Shown in pieces: positions 28,773-37,848 of a stretch of DNA of 64,000 nt. How positions within the stretch are numbered: position 1 is the first letter of the stretch; each line of letters starts with the position of its first letter. The translations under genes were made by a program, and so were the position numbers. The notes under the pieces are model-generated. The model did no database searches. It saw nothing but the letters and a program-made list of their open reading frames with translations, and was not told the origin of the DNA. Source of the stretch: Sediminibacterium sp. TEGAF015 (GTDB taxonomy: Bacteria > Bacteroidota > Bacteroidia > Chitinophagales > Chitinophagaceae); contig NZ_AP026683.1 in NCBI RefSeq assembly GCF_025997995.1, positions 310,501-374,500 on the forward strand. Reading direction: 5' to 3'.

Positions 28773-29786
28773 ATGACAGTTAACAGAACCGTACTCACCC
28801 TTGATGAGTTTACGCTGCAACAATTAAGACAATTCCCGTCAGCTACGGGAGAGTTGAGCCGTTTGCTCAGAGATATGGCATTGGCAGCAAAAAGGGTAAA
28901 TGTAGAAGTAAATAAAGCCGGCTTGGTAGATATACTTGGTGATGCTGGCAGTATTAATGTACAGGGGGAGGATGTAAAGAAGCTGGATATTTATGCCAAT
29001 AATCAGTTCATGGGGGTATTGAAACATGGAATCAGCTGTGCTGGAATTGGTAGCGAAGAAATGGACGATTTTGTTGTATTTGACGATGAAGTAAGTAATA
29101 ATAGTAAATATGTGGTACTGTTTGATCCACTAGATGGTAGTGGTAATATCGATGTAAATGTCTCCATCGGAACCATTTTTGGTGTGTATAAAAGGGTCAG
29201 CACACTGGGAAAACCCTGTACAAAGGAAGACTTTTTACAGCCCGGAAAAAATCAGGTTGCAGCTGGATATGTGATTTATGGATCCAGCACCATGTTTGTT
29301 TATGCAACGCGCAGGGGCGTCAATGGATTTACCCTTGACCCATCCATTGGTGAATTTACCATGAGTCATCCCAATATTACCTGTCCTCCTAGTGGTAAAT
29401 TTTATTCTGTAAACCATGGCAACTTTTTTCAGTATGTAGAACCAGTTCGAAAATACATTGATGGTTGTCAGCGTAAAACAAAAGAAAATGGAGGTCCTTA
29501 TACTCAGCGTTACATTGGTAGTATGGTTGCAGATGTTCACCGCAATTTAATCAAGGGAGGGATTTTTATGTATCCAGGTACAACCGATAAACCACAAGGC
29601 AAACTGAGGCTCTTATATGAAGCCAATCCATTTGCCTTTATTCTGGAAGTAGCTGGAGGTGTGGCAACAGATGGCACAGGAAGGATCCTAGATATTGTTC
29701 CCACTTCTTTGCATCAGAGAACACCTTTATTTATTGGAAGCAAATTGATGATGGAGGAACTTTCAGCTGTTATGTCTCAAAAATAG
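28773..29786 (+). CDS. fbp: Fructose-1,6-bisphosphatase, class I
   Basis: 337 residues from the ATG at 28773 (MTVNRTVLTLDEF); 26 further codons upstream are open but precede the conserved start. It removes phosphate from fructose-1,6-bisphosphate in gluconeogenesis. The metal-binding signature DPLDGSGNIDVNVSIGTIFG is at about 119-138, and the substrate-site KLRLLYEANPFAFILEVAGG is near 282-300. The gene heads a plus-strand run that continues with a small secreted protein and an ABC ATPase. Confidence 0.96.
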   Translation: MTVNRTVLTLDEFTLQQLRQFPSATGELSRLLRDMALAAKRVNVEVNKAGLVDILGDAGSINVQGEDVKKLDIYANNQFMGVLKHGISCAGIGSEEMDDFVVFDDEVSNNSKYVVLFDPLDGSGNIDVNVSIGTIFGVYKRVSTLGKPCTKEDFLQPGKNQVAAGYVIYGSSTMFVYATRRGVNGFTLDPSIGEFTMSHPNITCPPSGKFYSVNHGNFFQYVEPVRKYIDGCQRKTKENGGPYTQRYIGSMVADVHRNLIKGGIFMYPGTTDKPQGKLRLLYEANPFAFILEVAGGVATDGTGRILDIVPTSLHQRTPLFIGSKLMMEELSAVMSQK

Positions 29787-29791
29787 ATGCT

Positions 29792-30280
29792 ATGAAATCT
29801 ACATTAACTTTAATATTCATCTTGTTTTTTGGGGCTTCATCGCTCTCTGCCCAACAGGCACTAACGCCTGGAAAAATGAATTATACCATATTGAGCAAGC
29901 CTAATAATATTATTTTTAATGATACTATTTTTAAAGGTAGTTCTCAATTTAAGCAGTTGTTTTACCGGTCTGGTAATGGTGAAATCATCGGGTCTTTTCA
30001 GAAGCATCAATCAAATAAAATTGCAGGGCAGGTTTTCAATTTTGCCGGAGCAATCACGTTGTTGATTGGAGTGAATCAGTTTTCATCAAACAATAGCGGT
30101 TCTGCCTGGACTTTGATTGGTGCCGGATTTCTCAGTTCAATAGCAGGAGGGTACTTTACCCTTATGGGGCAGCGACATCTTTTAACAGCGGTTGATTTAT
30201 TTAATCAACAATATCATAAGAAACAAACGGTATCATTAGGTGTGGGCAATCAATCCCTAGGATTGGTGGTAAAATGGTAA
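29792..30280 (+). CDS. Secreted protein of unknown function
   Basis: 162 residues: a signal peptide (about 1-20, SLSAQ), a polar segment (about 21-75) and two hydrophobic stretches (about 80-95 and 103-125, the second glycine-rich: LIGAGFLSSIAGGYFTLMG), then a polar tail ending GLVVKW. I do not recognise the family. Its stop overlaps the alternative start of the following ABC ATPase, and it begins 5 bp after fbp. Confidence 0.7.
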   Translation: MKSTLTLIFILFFGASSLSAQQALTPGKMNYTILSKPNNIIFNDTIFKGSSQFKQLFYRSGNGEIIGSFQKHQSNKIAGQVFNFAGAITLLIGVNQFSSNNSGSAWTLIGAGFLSSIAGGYFTLMGQRHLLTAVDLFNQQYHKKQTVSLGVGNQSLGLVVKW

Positions 30281-30282
30281 TT

Positions 30283-31047
30283 ATGGCAAACACAATTATT
30301 CGGGTAAAAGAATTGCATAAGAAATACGGGGACTTTCATGCAGTGAAAGGGATCAGTTTTGAAGTGATGGAGGGGGAAATTTTTGGTTTACTTGGACCAA
30401 ATGGCGCAGGTAAATCTACCACCCTGGAAATTATTGAAACACTTCGAACTAAAACCAGCGGTCTGGTGGAAGTTGCCGGATTCAATCTGGATGAATCTCC
30501 TAATGAAATCAAAAAAATAATAGGAGTGCAATTGCAAACTGCCGGTTACTATCCCAACCTTAATTTGACTGAGTTGATAGCTTTATTTTCCGGTTTATAC
30601 AATCAAAAAACAGATCCGTTGGAACTGTTGAATCTGGTGAATTTAACCGATAAGGCAAAGGCCAAATTCAAAGAGCTTAGCGGAGGTCAAAAGCAGCGTT
30701 TTGCCATTGCTACTACTTTAATTAATCATCCCCGTATTATTTTTTTGGATGAACCTACTACCGGCCTGGATCCTCAGGCAAGAAGAAATTTATGGGAACT
30801 AATTCAATCTATCAGAGCAAAGGGTACTACCGTTATTATTACCACTCATTATATGGATGAAGCAGAAGTGCTATGTGATCGTGTGGCAATAATTGACTCC
30901 GGTAAAGTAATTGCAATGGACACCCCAGATGCATTAATTGATAATCTAGTAGCCACTGGTTTTGAAAGACCCAAGCAAGTAAAAAATGCCAACCTAGAAG
31001 ACGTTTTTATACATCTTACAGGTCATCAGTTAAGAGCAGAAAATTAA
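30283..31047 (+). CDS. ABC transporter ATP-binding protein, ABC-2 type
   Basis: 254 residues from the ATG at 30283 (MANTIIRVKEL); an ATG three codons earlier overlaps the previous gene. A complete nucleotide-binding domain with Walker A GPNGAGKST, signature LSGGQKQRFA, Walker B IIFLDEPTTGLDPQ and the switch His in TTHYMDEAE. The C-terminal NLEDVFIHLTGHQLR is typical of DrrA/NodI-like ATPases, which pair with ABC-2 permeases for drugs, sugars or polysaccharides. No permease gene is adjacent: the next genes are YfiT-like and Nudix proteins. Confidence 0.92.
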   Translation: MANTIIRVKELHKKYGDFHAVKGISFEVMEGEIFGLLGPNGAGKSTTLEIIETLRTKTSGLVEVAGFNLDESPNEIKKIIGVQLQTAGYYPNLNLTELIALFSGLYNQKTDPLELLNLVNLTDKAKAKFKELSGGQKQRFAIATTLINHPRIIFLDEPTTGLDPQARRNLWELIQSIRAKGTTVIITTHYMDEAEVLCDRVAIIDSGKVIAMDTPDALIDNLVATGFERPKQVKNANLEDVFIHLTGHQLRAEN

Positions 31048-31051
31048 TCTT

Positions 31052-31576
31052 ATGAATGAAGCACAATATCCCATAGGTCAATATCAGTTTAAGCCTTACA
31101 GTGATTCGGTAAAAAGCGACTGGTTGGCAGATATTCTTTTTTTACCACAAGAGGTAGAAAATGCATTACTAAATTTAGATGAAGCACAGTTACATACACC
31201 ATACAGGCCCGGTGGCTGGACCTTGCATCAGGTTGTACATCACTTGGCAGATAGCCATATAAATGCGTACACCCGATTTAAATTGGCATTAACGGAAGAC
31301 CAGCCTATTATAAAGCCTTATGATGAAAATAAATGGAATGAACTGTCGGATATAGATATTGTACCCATAAATACATCCATTACCTTATTGCATGCGCTAC
31401 ATGCAAGATGGCATGCTACACTTAAAAATTTGTCCGAGCAGGAATGGGAGCGGACTTTGTACCATCCCGGCAGCAAAAAAATTATGACGCTATGGAATTT
31501 GTTAGGTATGTATGCCTGGCATGGTAAGCACCATACTGCTCATATTCTTTATCTGCGAAATAAAAATAACTGGTAA
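31052..31576 (+). CDS. DinB-superfamily protein, YfiT/BstA-like
   Basis: 174 residues forming a four-helix DinB-type bundle. It has the three-His metal site of the YfiT group: the first His in HHLADSHINAYTRFK and the other two in HGKHHTAHIL near the C-terminus. Bacillus YfiT/BstA relatives are metal-dependent hydrolases or thiol S-transferases. The substrate here is unknown. The gene is 4 bp after the ABC ATPase and 11 bp before the first Nudix gene. Confidence 0.85.
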   Translation: MNEAQYPIGQYQFKPYSDSVKSDWLADILFLPQEVENALLNLDEAQLHTPYRPGGWTLHQVVHHLADSHINAYTRFKLALTEDQPIIKPYDENKWNELSDIDIVPINTSITLLHALHARWHATLKNLSEQEWERTLYHPGSKKIMTLWNLLGMYAWHGKHHTAHILYLRNKNNW

Positions 31577-31587
31577 ATAATAAGATT

Positions 31588-32142
31588 ATGGAAAAATGGG
31601 AACTCTTGCATTCGGAACAGCTGGTAAAAGATAAGTGGGCAGATGTAAGAAAAAATAGTTACAGAAAAAATGATGGTTCTGTTATTGAACCTTTCTATAT
31701 CTATGGATTTCCGGATTATGCAACTGCACTGGCAATTACCAAAAGAGGAACGGTGATTGTTGAAAGAATTTACCGGCCGGGAATTAATGAAATCATTCTG
31801 GAGTTGCCGGGAGGTTGTGTAGATGCTACTGATACGATGTTAGAAACAGCTATTGAAAGAGAATTGCTGGAGGAAACCGGATACCGGTTTGAGCACATTG
31901 AATACCTGGGAAAAATTTCTCCCAACCCCAATACCAATACCAATGTTATGCATATGTTTCTTGCAACCGGGGGCGAAGAAGACCCCAGTGCAGTAAGAGA
32001 TACAGAAGAAGAAGTGGAAGTATTGGAACTAGAGTGGGACCAGTTCATTGAAGATTTTAAATCTCAGAAATTCGTTCAATCCATGCAAACTAGTACTATT
32101 CTTTATGCATTGATGAAATTGAATAAGTTAATTGTTTATTAG
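31588..32142 (+). CDS. Nudix hydrolase, ADP-ribose pyrophosphatase-like, imperfect Nudix box
   Basis: 184 residues. The domain covers about 35-175, with a beta-strand core (GTVIVERIYRPGINEIILELPGG) that resembles ADP-ribose pyrophosphatases. The catalytic half RELLEETGY is intact, but the front of the Nudix box (GGCVDATDTMLETAIE) has one extra residue and Asp instead of the first Glu. The paralogous gene follows at once (1 bp between stop and start). It is probably a cytoplasmic nucleoside-diphosphate-sugar hydrolase; activity may be reduced or altered. Confidence 0.88.
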   Translation: MEKWELLHSEQLVKDKWADVRKNSYRKNDGSVIEPFYIYGFPDYATALAITKRGTVIVERIYRPGINEIILELPGGCVDATDTMLETAIERELLEETGYRFEHIEYLGKISPNPNTNTNVMHMFLATGGEEDPSAVRDTEEEVEVLELEWDQFIEDFKSQKFVQSMQTSTILYALMKLNKLIVY

Positions 32143-32143
32143 T

Positions 32144-32704
32144 ATGGATTATAATAGCCGCAAATGGAGCATCCTGGAATCCAAACAGGGGTATCAGAAG
32201 AAATGGTTAACGGTAACAGAAGATCGTTGTTTATTACCAGATGGTGCAATTATTGATCCCTACTTAAGCATTTCGGTCCCTGATTTTTGTAATATCATTA
32301 TGGTTACACCTAAAGAAGAAGTTATTCTGGTTCGTCAATACAGGCATGCAGCCGGTATCTTTTCTCTGGAACTCCCCGGAGGAATGATTGAGCCTGGCGA
32401 AGATCCAGCCCTTGCTGCAAAGCGGGAAATGGAAGAAGAGACGGGTTTCCAGTCAAACGACTTTCAATTCCTTTATAAAATACATCCCAACCCACCCTTG
32501 GAAAGCAATCTGGCTTATTTTTATATAGCTAAAAATGTACTGCCAACAGGCAAGGTTGCGCTGGATCCATTTGAAGATATTGAGCTGGTGTTTTTGCATC
32601 GGGAAGCATTTATGCAAAAACTACTTCACCATGAATTTCAACATGGGGTGCAGTTGAGTGCCATGTACGCTGCGGCTCTGCGTTTGGGATGGATTAAAGT
32701 TTAG
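32144..32704 (+). CDS. Nudix hydrolase, ADP-ribose pyrophosphatase-like
   Basis: 186 residues from the ATG at 32144 (MDYNSRKWSIL); an upstream ATG would overlap the first Nudix gene. The Nudix box is perfect (GGMIEPGEDPALAAKREMEE, then ETGF). Like its neighbour, it opens with a short strand containing KWSILES and has VILVRQYRHAAG before the box, so the two look like a tandem duplication. Its stop overlaps the convergent folC stop by 3 nt. Confidence 0.9.
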   Translation: MDYNSRKWSILESKQGYQKKWLTVTEDRCLLPDGAIIDPYLSISVPDFCNIIMVTPKEEVILVRQYRHAAGIFSLELPGGMIEPGEDPALAAKREMEEETGFQSNDFQFLYKIHPNPPLESNLAYFYIAKNVLPTGKVALDPFEDIELVFLHREAFMQKLLHHEFQHGVQLSAMYAAALRLGWIKV

Positions 32705-34002
32705 TTTTTATTGAATAACATCCTATCAACTTCTGCAACTAGAAATACACTGCCGCAAACCAGAATTAAATCCTGCTGACCCGCATGCTCCATGGCTGCA
32801 TTTAGTGCTGCATTCACTTCTGGATAAGCTTCTCCGTTAATGCCCAGTTGCGCTGCTTTTTCCTGTAATAGTTTTTCATCCAAGGCTCTTGGAATCTGAG
32901 CCTTTGTAAAATAATATCTGGCAGTTGATGGCAACAGCGATAACACTTCATCAATTTCTTTGTCTTTTACCATACCCATGATCCAATGCAATTGATTGTA
33001 ATTGCATAAATCCAATTGGGTCAATATAGCTTTTACACCGTCTACATTATGACCCACATCCAACACAACAGTAGGATAACTGTGAATCTGATCCCATCTG
33101 CCGAGTAAACCAGTTGATTTTTTTACACTCGACAATCCTTTTCGTATGTCTTCTTCTTTTATTTTCCATCCTGCTTCGGTAAGCACTTCACAAGCTTCCA
33201 GTACGGTCAATAAATTTTTTGTCTGATAAAATCCCGGTAAGTCCAGAAGATAACGGTGGTATTCGTTTTTTTCCTTATCAACAATGGTTACCTGTAAAAA
33301 AGAGTCTTGGAATAACCAGTCATGCACATATCGCTTTTCCTGCGCAAAGGAAATCTTACTTGCATAAGCAGCGTTTAAAAAAACCGGTAATGACGCTGGA
33401 TGAGTTTCTCCGATAACTACGGGAACAGCAGGTTTAATAATGCCTGCTTTTTCAGTTGCAATTTCACCTATGGAATTTCCCAGCAAGTTCATATGGTCCA
33501 TACCAATATTGGTGATGATACTTAATAGGGGCTGAATTATATTGGTGCTATCTAATCTTCCCCCTAATCCGGTTTCAATGATGGCAATGTCTACTTTTTC
33601 TTTTGCAAAGTATTCAAATGCCATGGCAACTGTAATCTCAAAAAAAGAAGGTTCTATCAATTCAATTTGTTCCTTTATCCGGTCAGTAAAATCAATAACA
33701 AATTCTTTGCTACAGCAATTTCCATTTATTTTAATTCGCTCTCTGAAATCAGTTAAATGCGGTGATGTATATAAACCTGTTTTGTATCCTGCTTCCTGAA
33801 AAATAGAAGCAAGCATATGACTGGTAGAACCCTTGCCATTGGTCCCAGCTATATGAATGCTGGGAAATTTTTTATGCGGATCACCTAAATAGGCACATAG
33901 TGCAATGGTGTTGGTTAAATCTTTTTTATAAGCAGCTGCACCTTCTCTGCTAAACATGGGAAGGCGACTAAATAAATAGGATAATGTTTCAGAATAGTTC
34001 AT
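32701..34002 (-). CDS. folC: Folylpolyglutamate synthase / dihydrofolate synthase
   Basis: 433 residues. It adds glutamate to dihydropteroate and to folates. The Mur ligase-like ATP site is HIAGTNGKGSTSHML, followed by YTSPHLTDFRERI and the metal-site EITVAMAFEYF. LLGRWDQI and VVLDVGHNVDGV mark the C-terminal domain. It follows a TonB-like gene (11-bp gap), a pairing often seen in Bacteroidota, and converges on the second Nudix gene. Confidence 0.95.
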   Translation of the reverse strand: MNYSETLSYLFSRLPMFSREGAAAYKKDLTNTIALCAYLGDPHKKFPSIHIAGTNGKGSTSHMLASIFQEAGYKTGLYTSPHLTDFRERIKINGNCCSKEFVIDFTDRIKEQIELIEPSFFEITVAMAFEYFAKEKVDIAIIETGLGGRLDSTNIIQPLLSIITNIGMDHMNLLGNSIGEIATEKAGIIKPAVPVVIGETHPASLPVFLNAAYASKISFAQEKRYVHDWLFQDSFLQVTIVDKEKNEYHRYLLDLPGFYQTKNLLTVLEACEVLTEAGWKIKEEDIRKGLSSVKKSTGLLGRWDQIHSYPTVVLDVGHNVDGVKAILTQLDLCNYNQLHWIMGMVKDKEIDEVLSLLPSTARYYFTKAQIPRALDEKLLQEKAAQLGINGEAYPEVNAALNAAMEHAGQQDLILVCGSVFLVAEVDRMLFNKN

Positions 34003-34013
34003 GAAAAAACAGC

Positions 34014-34856
34014 TTAGTTTCTCAACTTAAAATCAAAAATCAAGGTTCCGGTTTGCTCTGAAGCATCAGCGGCATTCAATTTTAATGTTTTGGCTTTTTG
34101 AATAGCAATATTTCTAATGGAAGTATTGGTTGTAGTAGTTCCTTTGGGATTAATACTGGCTGCAATTACAGCCCCGTTCTGATTCACAGTAATGTCTACG
34201 GCCACTTTTGCAGGTTCGTTAAAGTCGTCTTCAAAAGAGGGAAGTCTGGTAATTCTTCGGCCATCTAAACCATTTCTTATTTTTACTCCTCCTGTACCTC
34301 CGGAACCACCATTGCCACTTGCTGCATTGCCATTGTAGCTATCCGATAAGGGATTACCCGTTGGCTTACCCTGATCTCCTTTTCCTCCCGCAATACCCTG
34401 ATTCGCTGCATTCTTATAGCTGTCATTAACCGAAGCGCCACTACTGCCAGTATTGTTTTTGGAATCAGAAGAAAGTAAGGCTTTGGGTTTTGGGGTAGGG
34501 GGAATATTGCTGACAACCGGATTAGACTTTTTATTCTCAACAGGTTTGTTCTTGTTTACGGCGATATCATCCTCATTGTTTACGTCCTCTGTTGCATTGT
34601 TGTTGTCAACAGCTGCTTCTGTTTTGGTTGATACGGATGCTGAAGGATCATTATTCCCTGATACAGGAACGTCTCCATATCCTGTTTCAGCATTCCCCAG
34701 ATTTACCTCAATGCCTTCCCCTTCCTTTATTTCTTGTGGCTTCGGTAACTGATAGCGGACATAAAAGAATATAGAAAATAATATAATGGTTATGATGGCC
34801 GTGATGGTAGCGGCTTTAATTTGTGTATGCTGTGAAGATACATTTGCGGATTTCAT
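34014..34856 (-). CDS. TonB-like energy transducer with long Asn/Gly-rich linker
   Basis: 280 residues from the ATG at 34856 (MKSANVSSQH). One N-terminal membrane helix (about 15-37) is followed by a low-complexity periplasmic linker (about 50-205) rich in Asn, Gly, Ser and Lys. A C-terminal domain (about 215-280) resembles TonB/TolA: VAVDITVNQNGAVIAASINP and a final TLIFDFKLRN. It would transmit proton-motive force to outer-membrane receptors. No exbB or exbD lies next to it here, so it must use those from elsewhere. Confidence 0.75.
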   Translation of the reverse strand: MKSANVSSQHTQIKAATITAIITIILFSIFFYVRYQLPKPQEIKEGEGIEVNLGNAETGYGDVPVSGNNDPSASVSTKTEAAVDNNNATEDVNNEDDIAVNKNKPVENKKSNPVVSNIPPTPKPKALLSSDSKNNTGSSGASVNDSYKNAANQGIAGGKGDQGKPTGNPLSDSYNGNAASGNGGSGGTGGVKIRNGLDGRRITRLPSFEDDFNEPAKVAVDITVNQNGAVIAASINPKGTTTTNTSIRNIAIQKAKTLKLNAADASEQTGTLIFDFKLRN

Positions 34857-34939
34857 CGGCACTAAAGTACAATAATCCACAAATTTCCAGAGGAATGAAA
34901 GGTTAATTTCTTAATTTAATTGCTTACAAATAAGTTCAG

Positions 34940-36157
34940 ATGTATTTGAAAATCAAAATATTGATTCTATCTGTAGCATTTCATACTGCCCTCCTTGCCC
35001 AAGTGGATGCAGACAGGGTAGCTTCATTTTTTGCGGAAGGTTATTCTATTGCAGAATTGGAGAACCTACTTGAAAATATGCCATTGAAAAAACATGAAAA
35101 ATGGATGGGGAAAAGGGGCTATGAATTCCGGGAAGAAGTGCCAGGTAAAAATCTATTGGTATATAAAAAAAGTGAAGTAGTGACGCTGTATATTTTTTAT
35201 TCCAATGATCATATAACAGAAGTAAGAGCTAGTAGTTCTCCTCAGAAATTTTATCAGGCGGTTGATACTTTTTCTAAGTCAGCTTCTTTTAGATTAGTTG
35301 AATATTATTTGCAAAAAAAGGAAACAAAAAAACTAGAAGGGTATAAATATTGGCGTAATAATGGCTTAATTTATTATTCATCCGCCGAAAAATATATCAA
35401 TGGACTGTTCAGAGATTATCCGGCTGATATGGAGATGTCTTTACCCAAATCTTATCTTCCTGAAATGGTTTTTGTGAAAGGGGGATTAACGAAGATGGGC
35501 TCTGATAATCCATCCGATCCTGAGGACATAAGACCTTCCTATGAGATAAGGGTACCTGATTTTGAAATCGGAAAATTTGAAGTTACCGTAAAACAATACC
35601 TCTATTTCTGTAAGGTTACCAATCGAGAATTTCCTAAAATAGATTCAAAATGGTCGGGGGAGTCTATGCCCATTACCAATATAACATGGTATGATGCGGT
35701 AGACTATTGTGAATGGTTAAAATATATAACTGGGAAAAGATATCGATTACCCACTGAGGTAGAGTCTGAGTTTGCAGCCAAAGGAGGGAATAAGTCTAAA
35801 CAATTTAAATATGCAGGATCTGATTTTATAGAAAAAATCGGATGGGTAAAGCAAAAGGGACAAACGGATATTCGTAGAGTGGGTTCAGCTTATCCCAATG
35901 AATTGGATATTTATGATATGAGTGCTAATGTTTTTGAATGGTGTTCTGACTGGCATAATTTCGGTTGGAATCAAGAAATGCAAAAATGTAATTTAGAAAA
36001 CAGAAAAATGGGGGGACCTGATAAGGGGCTCTATAAAATTATTAGATGTGGTGGTAATGAAGATCCACAAAAATCCAGCGTTATATCGAAGATGAAAGTA
36101 TTGCCCAATATGAAATACGCGGACTTGGGCTTTAGAATTGTCATGAATCCCTCTTAA
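34940..36157 (+). CDS. Exported protein with formylglycine-generating-enzyme-like (SUMF) domain
   Basis: 405 residues: a signal peptide (about 1-20, ALLAQ), an N-terminal region of about 150 residues that I do not recognise, and a SUMF-type domain from about 170 (MVFVKGGLTKMGS) to the end (LGFRIVMN). The fold markers DFEIGKFEVTVKQYLYF, ITWYDAVDYCEWL, YRLPTEVESEFAAKGG and NVFEWCSDW are present. The stretch that normally carries the catalytic cysteines reads RCGGNEDPQKSS, so a true sulfatase-activating role is unlikely. It is more probably a C-type-lectin-like binding or structural protein. Confidence 0.8.
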   Translation: MYLKIKILILSVAFHTALLAQVDADRVASFFAEGYSIAELENLLENMPLKKHEKWMGKRGYEFREEVPGKNLLVYKKSEVVTLYIFYSNDHITEVRASSSPQKFYQAVDTFSKSASFRLVEYYLQKKETKKLEGYKYWRNNGLIYYSSAEKYINGLFRDYPADMEMSLPKSYLPEMVFVKGGLTKMGSDNPSDPEDIRPSYEIRVPDFEIGKFEVTVKQYLYFCKVTNREFPKIDSKWSGESMPITNITWYDAVDYCEWLKYITGKRYRLPTEVESEFAAKGGNKSKQFKYAGSDFIEKIGWVKQKGQTDIRRVGSAYPNELDIYDMSANVFEWCSDWHNFGWNQEMQKCNLENRKMGGPDKGLYKIIRCGGNEDPQKSSVISKMKVLPNMKYADLGFRIVMNPS

Positions 36158-36925
36158 TTATTTGTAGAAAATATCATACCCAAATCGAATTAAAGTGGCA
36201 GCTACAACAATTAAAAAGAAAATACGGATGAACTGATTGCCCTTATATATAGCCAGTTTAGCACCTAATATACCTCCAACTGCATTACAAATGGCCATGG
36301 GAATGGCTACAGACCAGAGGATGGAGCCTTTTAGCAGGAAAAGGCTGATAGAGCCAAGGTTGGTAGCAAGATTGATAAGTTTGGCATGTGTACTAGCTTT
36401 TAAAAAATCAAATCCAAGAATGCCAATAAATGCCATGATAAAAAAGCTTCCTGCTCCGGGGCCAATAAACCCATCATAAAATCCAATCACCACACTAATC
36501 AATATGGTATATCTCCATTCTTTTTTGGGGGACAATGGCTCTCTGTTGCTTTGTCCAAAGCTTTTTTTTGTATAAGTATACAATGCAACCAGACATAGTA
36601 CAATAAAAATAACCGGCTTCATATATTGGTTGCTGATAACAGAAAGCAATTGAGAACCACTGAATGCGGCAGAGAAGGCAATGGCGCACATGATTCCAAC
36701 CTGCTTCCAGTTAACAGCTACCTTTTTAAGGTATTGTCTGGCTGCAAAAGCCGTTCCTGTAAAGGCAGGAATTTTAAGCGATCCCACTACCGTTCCTACT
36801 GCATATTGTGGTAGGAGTATTAAGCCGGCAGGCAATTGTATTAATCCGCCGCCCCCAACAATTGCATCTACAAATCCGGCAAGAAAAGCAAAAAAACACA
36901 ATAAGGCAATGATTTCAATTTCCAT
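36158..36925 (-). CDS. TauE/SafE (YfcA-like) membrane transporter
   Basis: 255 residues with about eight membrane helices in two halves, the full-size form. The opening FLAGFVDAIVGGGGLIQLPAG and the second-half repeat VVIGFYDGFIGPGAGSFFIMAF are the family motifs. It probably exports a small organic anion. It is the last gene of a minus-strand operon: its start codon overlaps the EamA stop by 1 nt. It abuts the convergent SUMF gene with no gap. Confidence 0.92.
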   Translation of the reverse strand: MEIEIIALLCFFAFLAGFVDAIVGGGGLIQLPAGLILLPQYAVGTVVGSLKIPAFTGTAFAARQYLKKVAVNWKQVGIMCAIAFSAAFSGSQLLSVISNQYMKPVIFIVLCLVALYTYTKKSFGQSNREPLSPKKEWRYTILISVVIGFYDGFIGPGAGSFFIMAFIGILGFDFLKASTHAKLINLATNLGSISLFLLKGSILWSVAIPMAICNAVGGILGAKLAIYKGNQFIRIFFLIVVAATLIRFGYDIFYK

Positions 36926-37845
36926 TATTGTTTCATTTTTTTATGTGTAAGATTGGCTATAACCAAACCTGCAATTACCAGTATCCCACTAGCCAAATGA
37001 ATTAACGTCATTTTTTCTCCTAATAGAAATACTGCTTCCAGTGTACTGAAAACCGGTATCAGATTTCCGAATAAAACAGTTTTCCCTGCTCCCAGTTTTG
37101 CTATAGCCAGATTCCAGCACCAGAATGCCAAAACAGAAGTGCCAATTCCTAAATACAGAATAGAGCCAAATAATTCCGGAGACCAGTTTGTATATGTACC
37201 AGCAAATTGTTGTTCAATAATAAAAAATGGAAAAAGCATCAATGTGCCTAAACAAAAAATAATCCAGAGAAAAGATAAGGGACTGATGTTGGAAGGTTTC
37301 TTTCTGACAAGAATATTATATATAGCAAATGCAAAAGCCCCTGCTAAAATCCAGGCATCTCCAATTGAAAACTGAAAATGTCTTAGCACATCCAAGCTTC
37401 CCTTTGAAATCAAAAGAACTATCCCCATGATCGAAATCAACATCCCGATAATTCTGAAAAACCCCAGTCGCTCTTTCAGGAATAAAACCGCCAGGGCTGT
37501 AGCAAAAATGGGAGAGGAAGTGGTTCCAATCAACGCCATATTAATGGCGGTAGTATAATGTCCGGCAACATATACAAATGTGTTGAACAAAGCAATTCCC
37601 GTAAAAGACAAAATCAACAAAATTTTCCAGTTAATTTTCATAAAGGAATATTCTGCTTTTACTTTTTGAATGGCAAAAGGGAAAAGCACAATGGTAGCAC
37701 AACCCCAGCGATAAAAAGCAAGGCTGATAGGCCCAATATTATCACTGGCTTTTCTGGCTATAATAAAATTACCAGACCACAAAAGGGTAGCAGCAATGGC
37801 CAGCAAAACGCCATCTCTTGTATGAGTATTCCCTTTCGCTTGCAT
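36925..37845 (-). CDS. EamA/DMT-family transporter
   Basis: 306 residues with ten membrane helices in two EamA repeats. Typical segments are LLWSGNFIIARKASDNIGP near the start, ALIGTTSSPIFATALAVLFLKERL in the first half and IPVFSTLEAVFLLGEKMTLI in the second. These inner-membrane proteins move amino acids, purines or other metabolites, usually outward. It starts 3 bp after the radical SAM stop and overlaps the TauE start by 1 nt, so co-expression is very likely. Confidence 0.92.
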   Translation of the reverse strand: MQAKGNTHTRDGVLLAIAATLLWSGNFIIARKASDNIGPISLAFYRWGCATIVLFPFAIQKVKAEYSFMKINWKILLILSFTGIALFNTFVYVAGHYTTAINMALIGTTSSPIFATALAVLFLKERLGFFRIIGMLISIMGIVLLISKGSLDVLRHFQFSIGDAWILAGAFAFAIYNILVRKKPSNISPLSFLWIIFCLGTLMLFPFFIIEQQFAGTYTNWSPELFGSILYLGIGTSVLAFWCWNLAIAKLGAGKTVLFGNLIPVFSTLEAVFLLGEKMTLIHLASGILVIAGLVIANLTHKKMKQ

Positions 37846-37848
37846 GGA

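Noticed and set aside
34020..34700. Frames antisense to or shifted within the TonB-like linker
   Set aside because: They come from the repetitive low-complexity codons of the linker and match no family.
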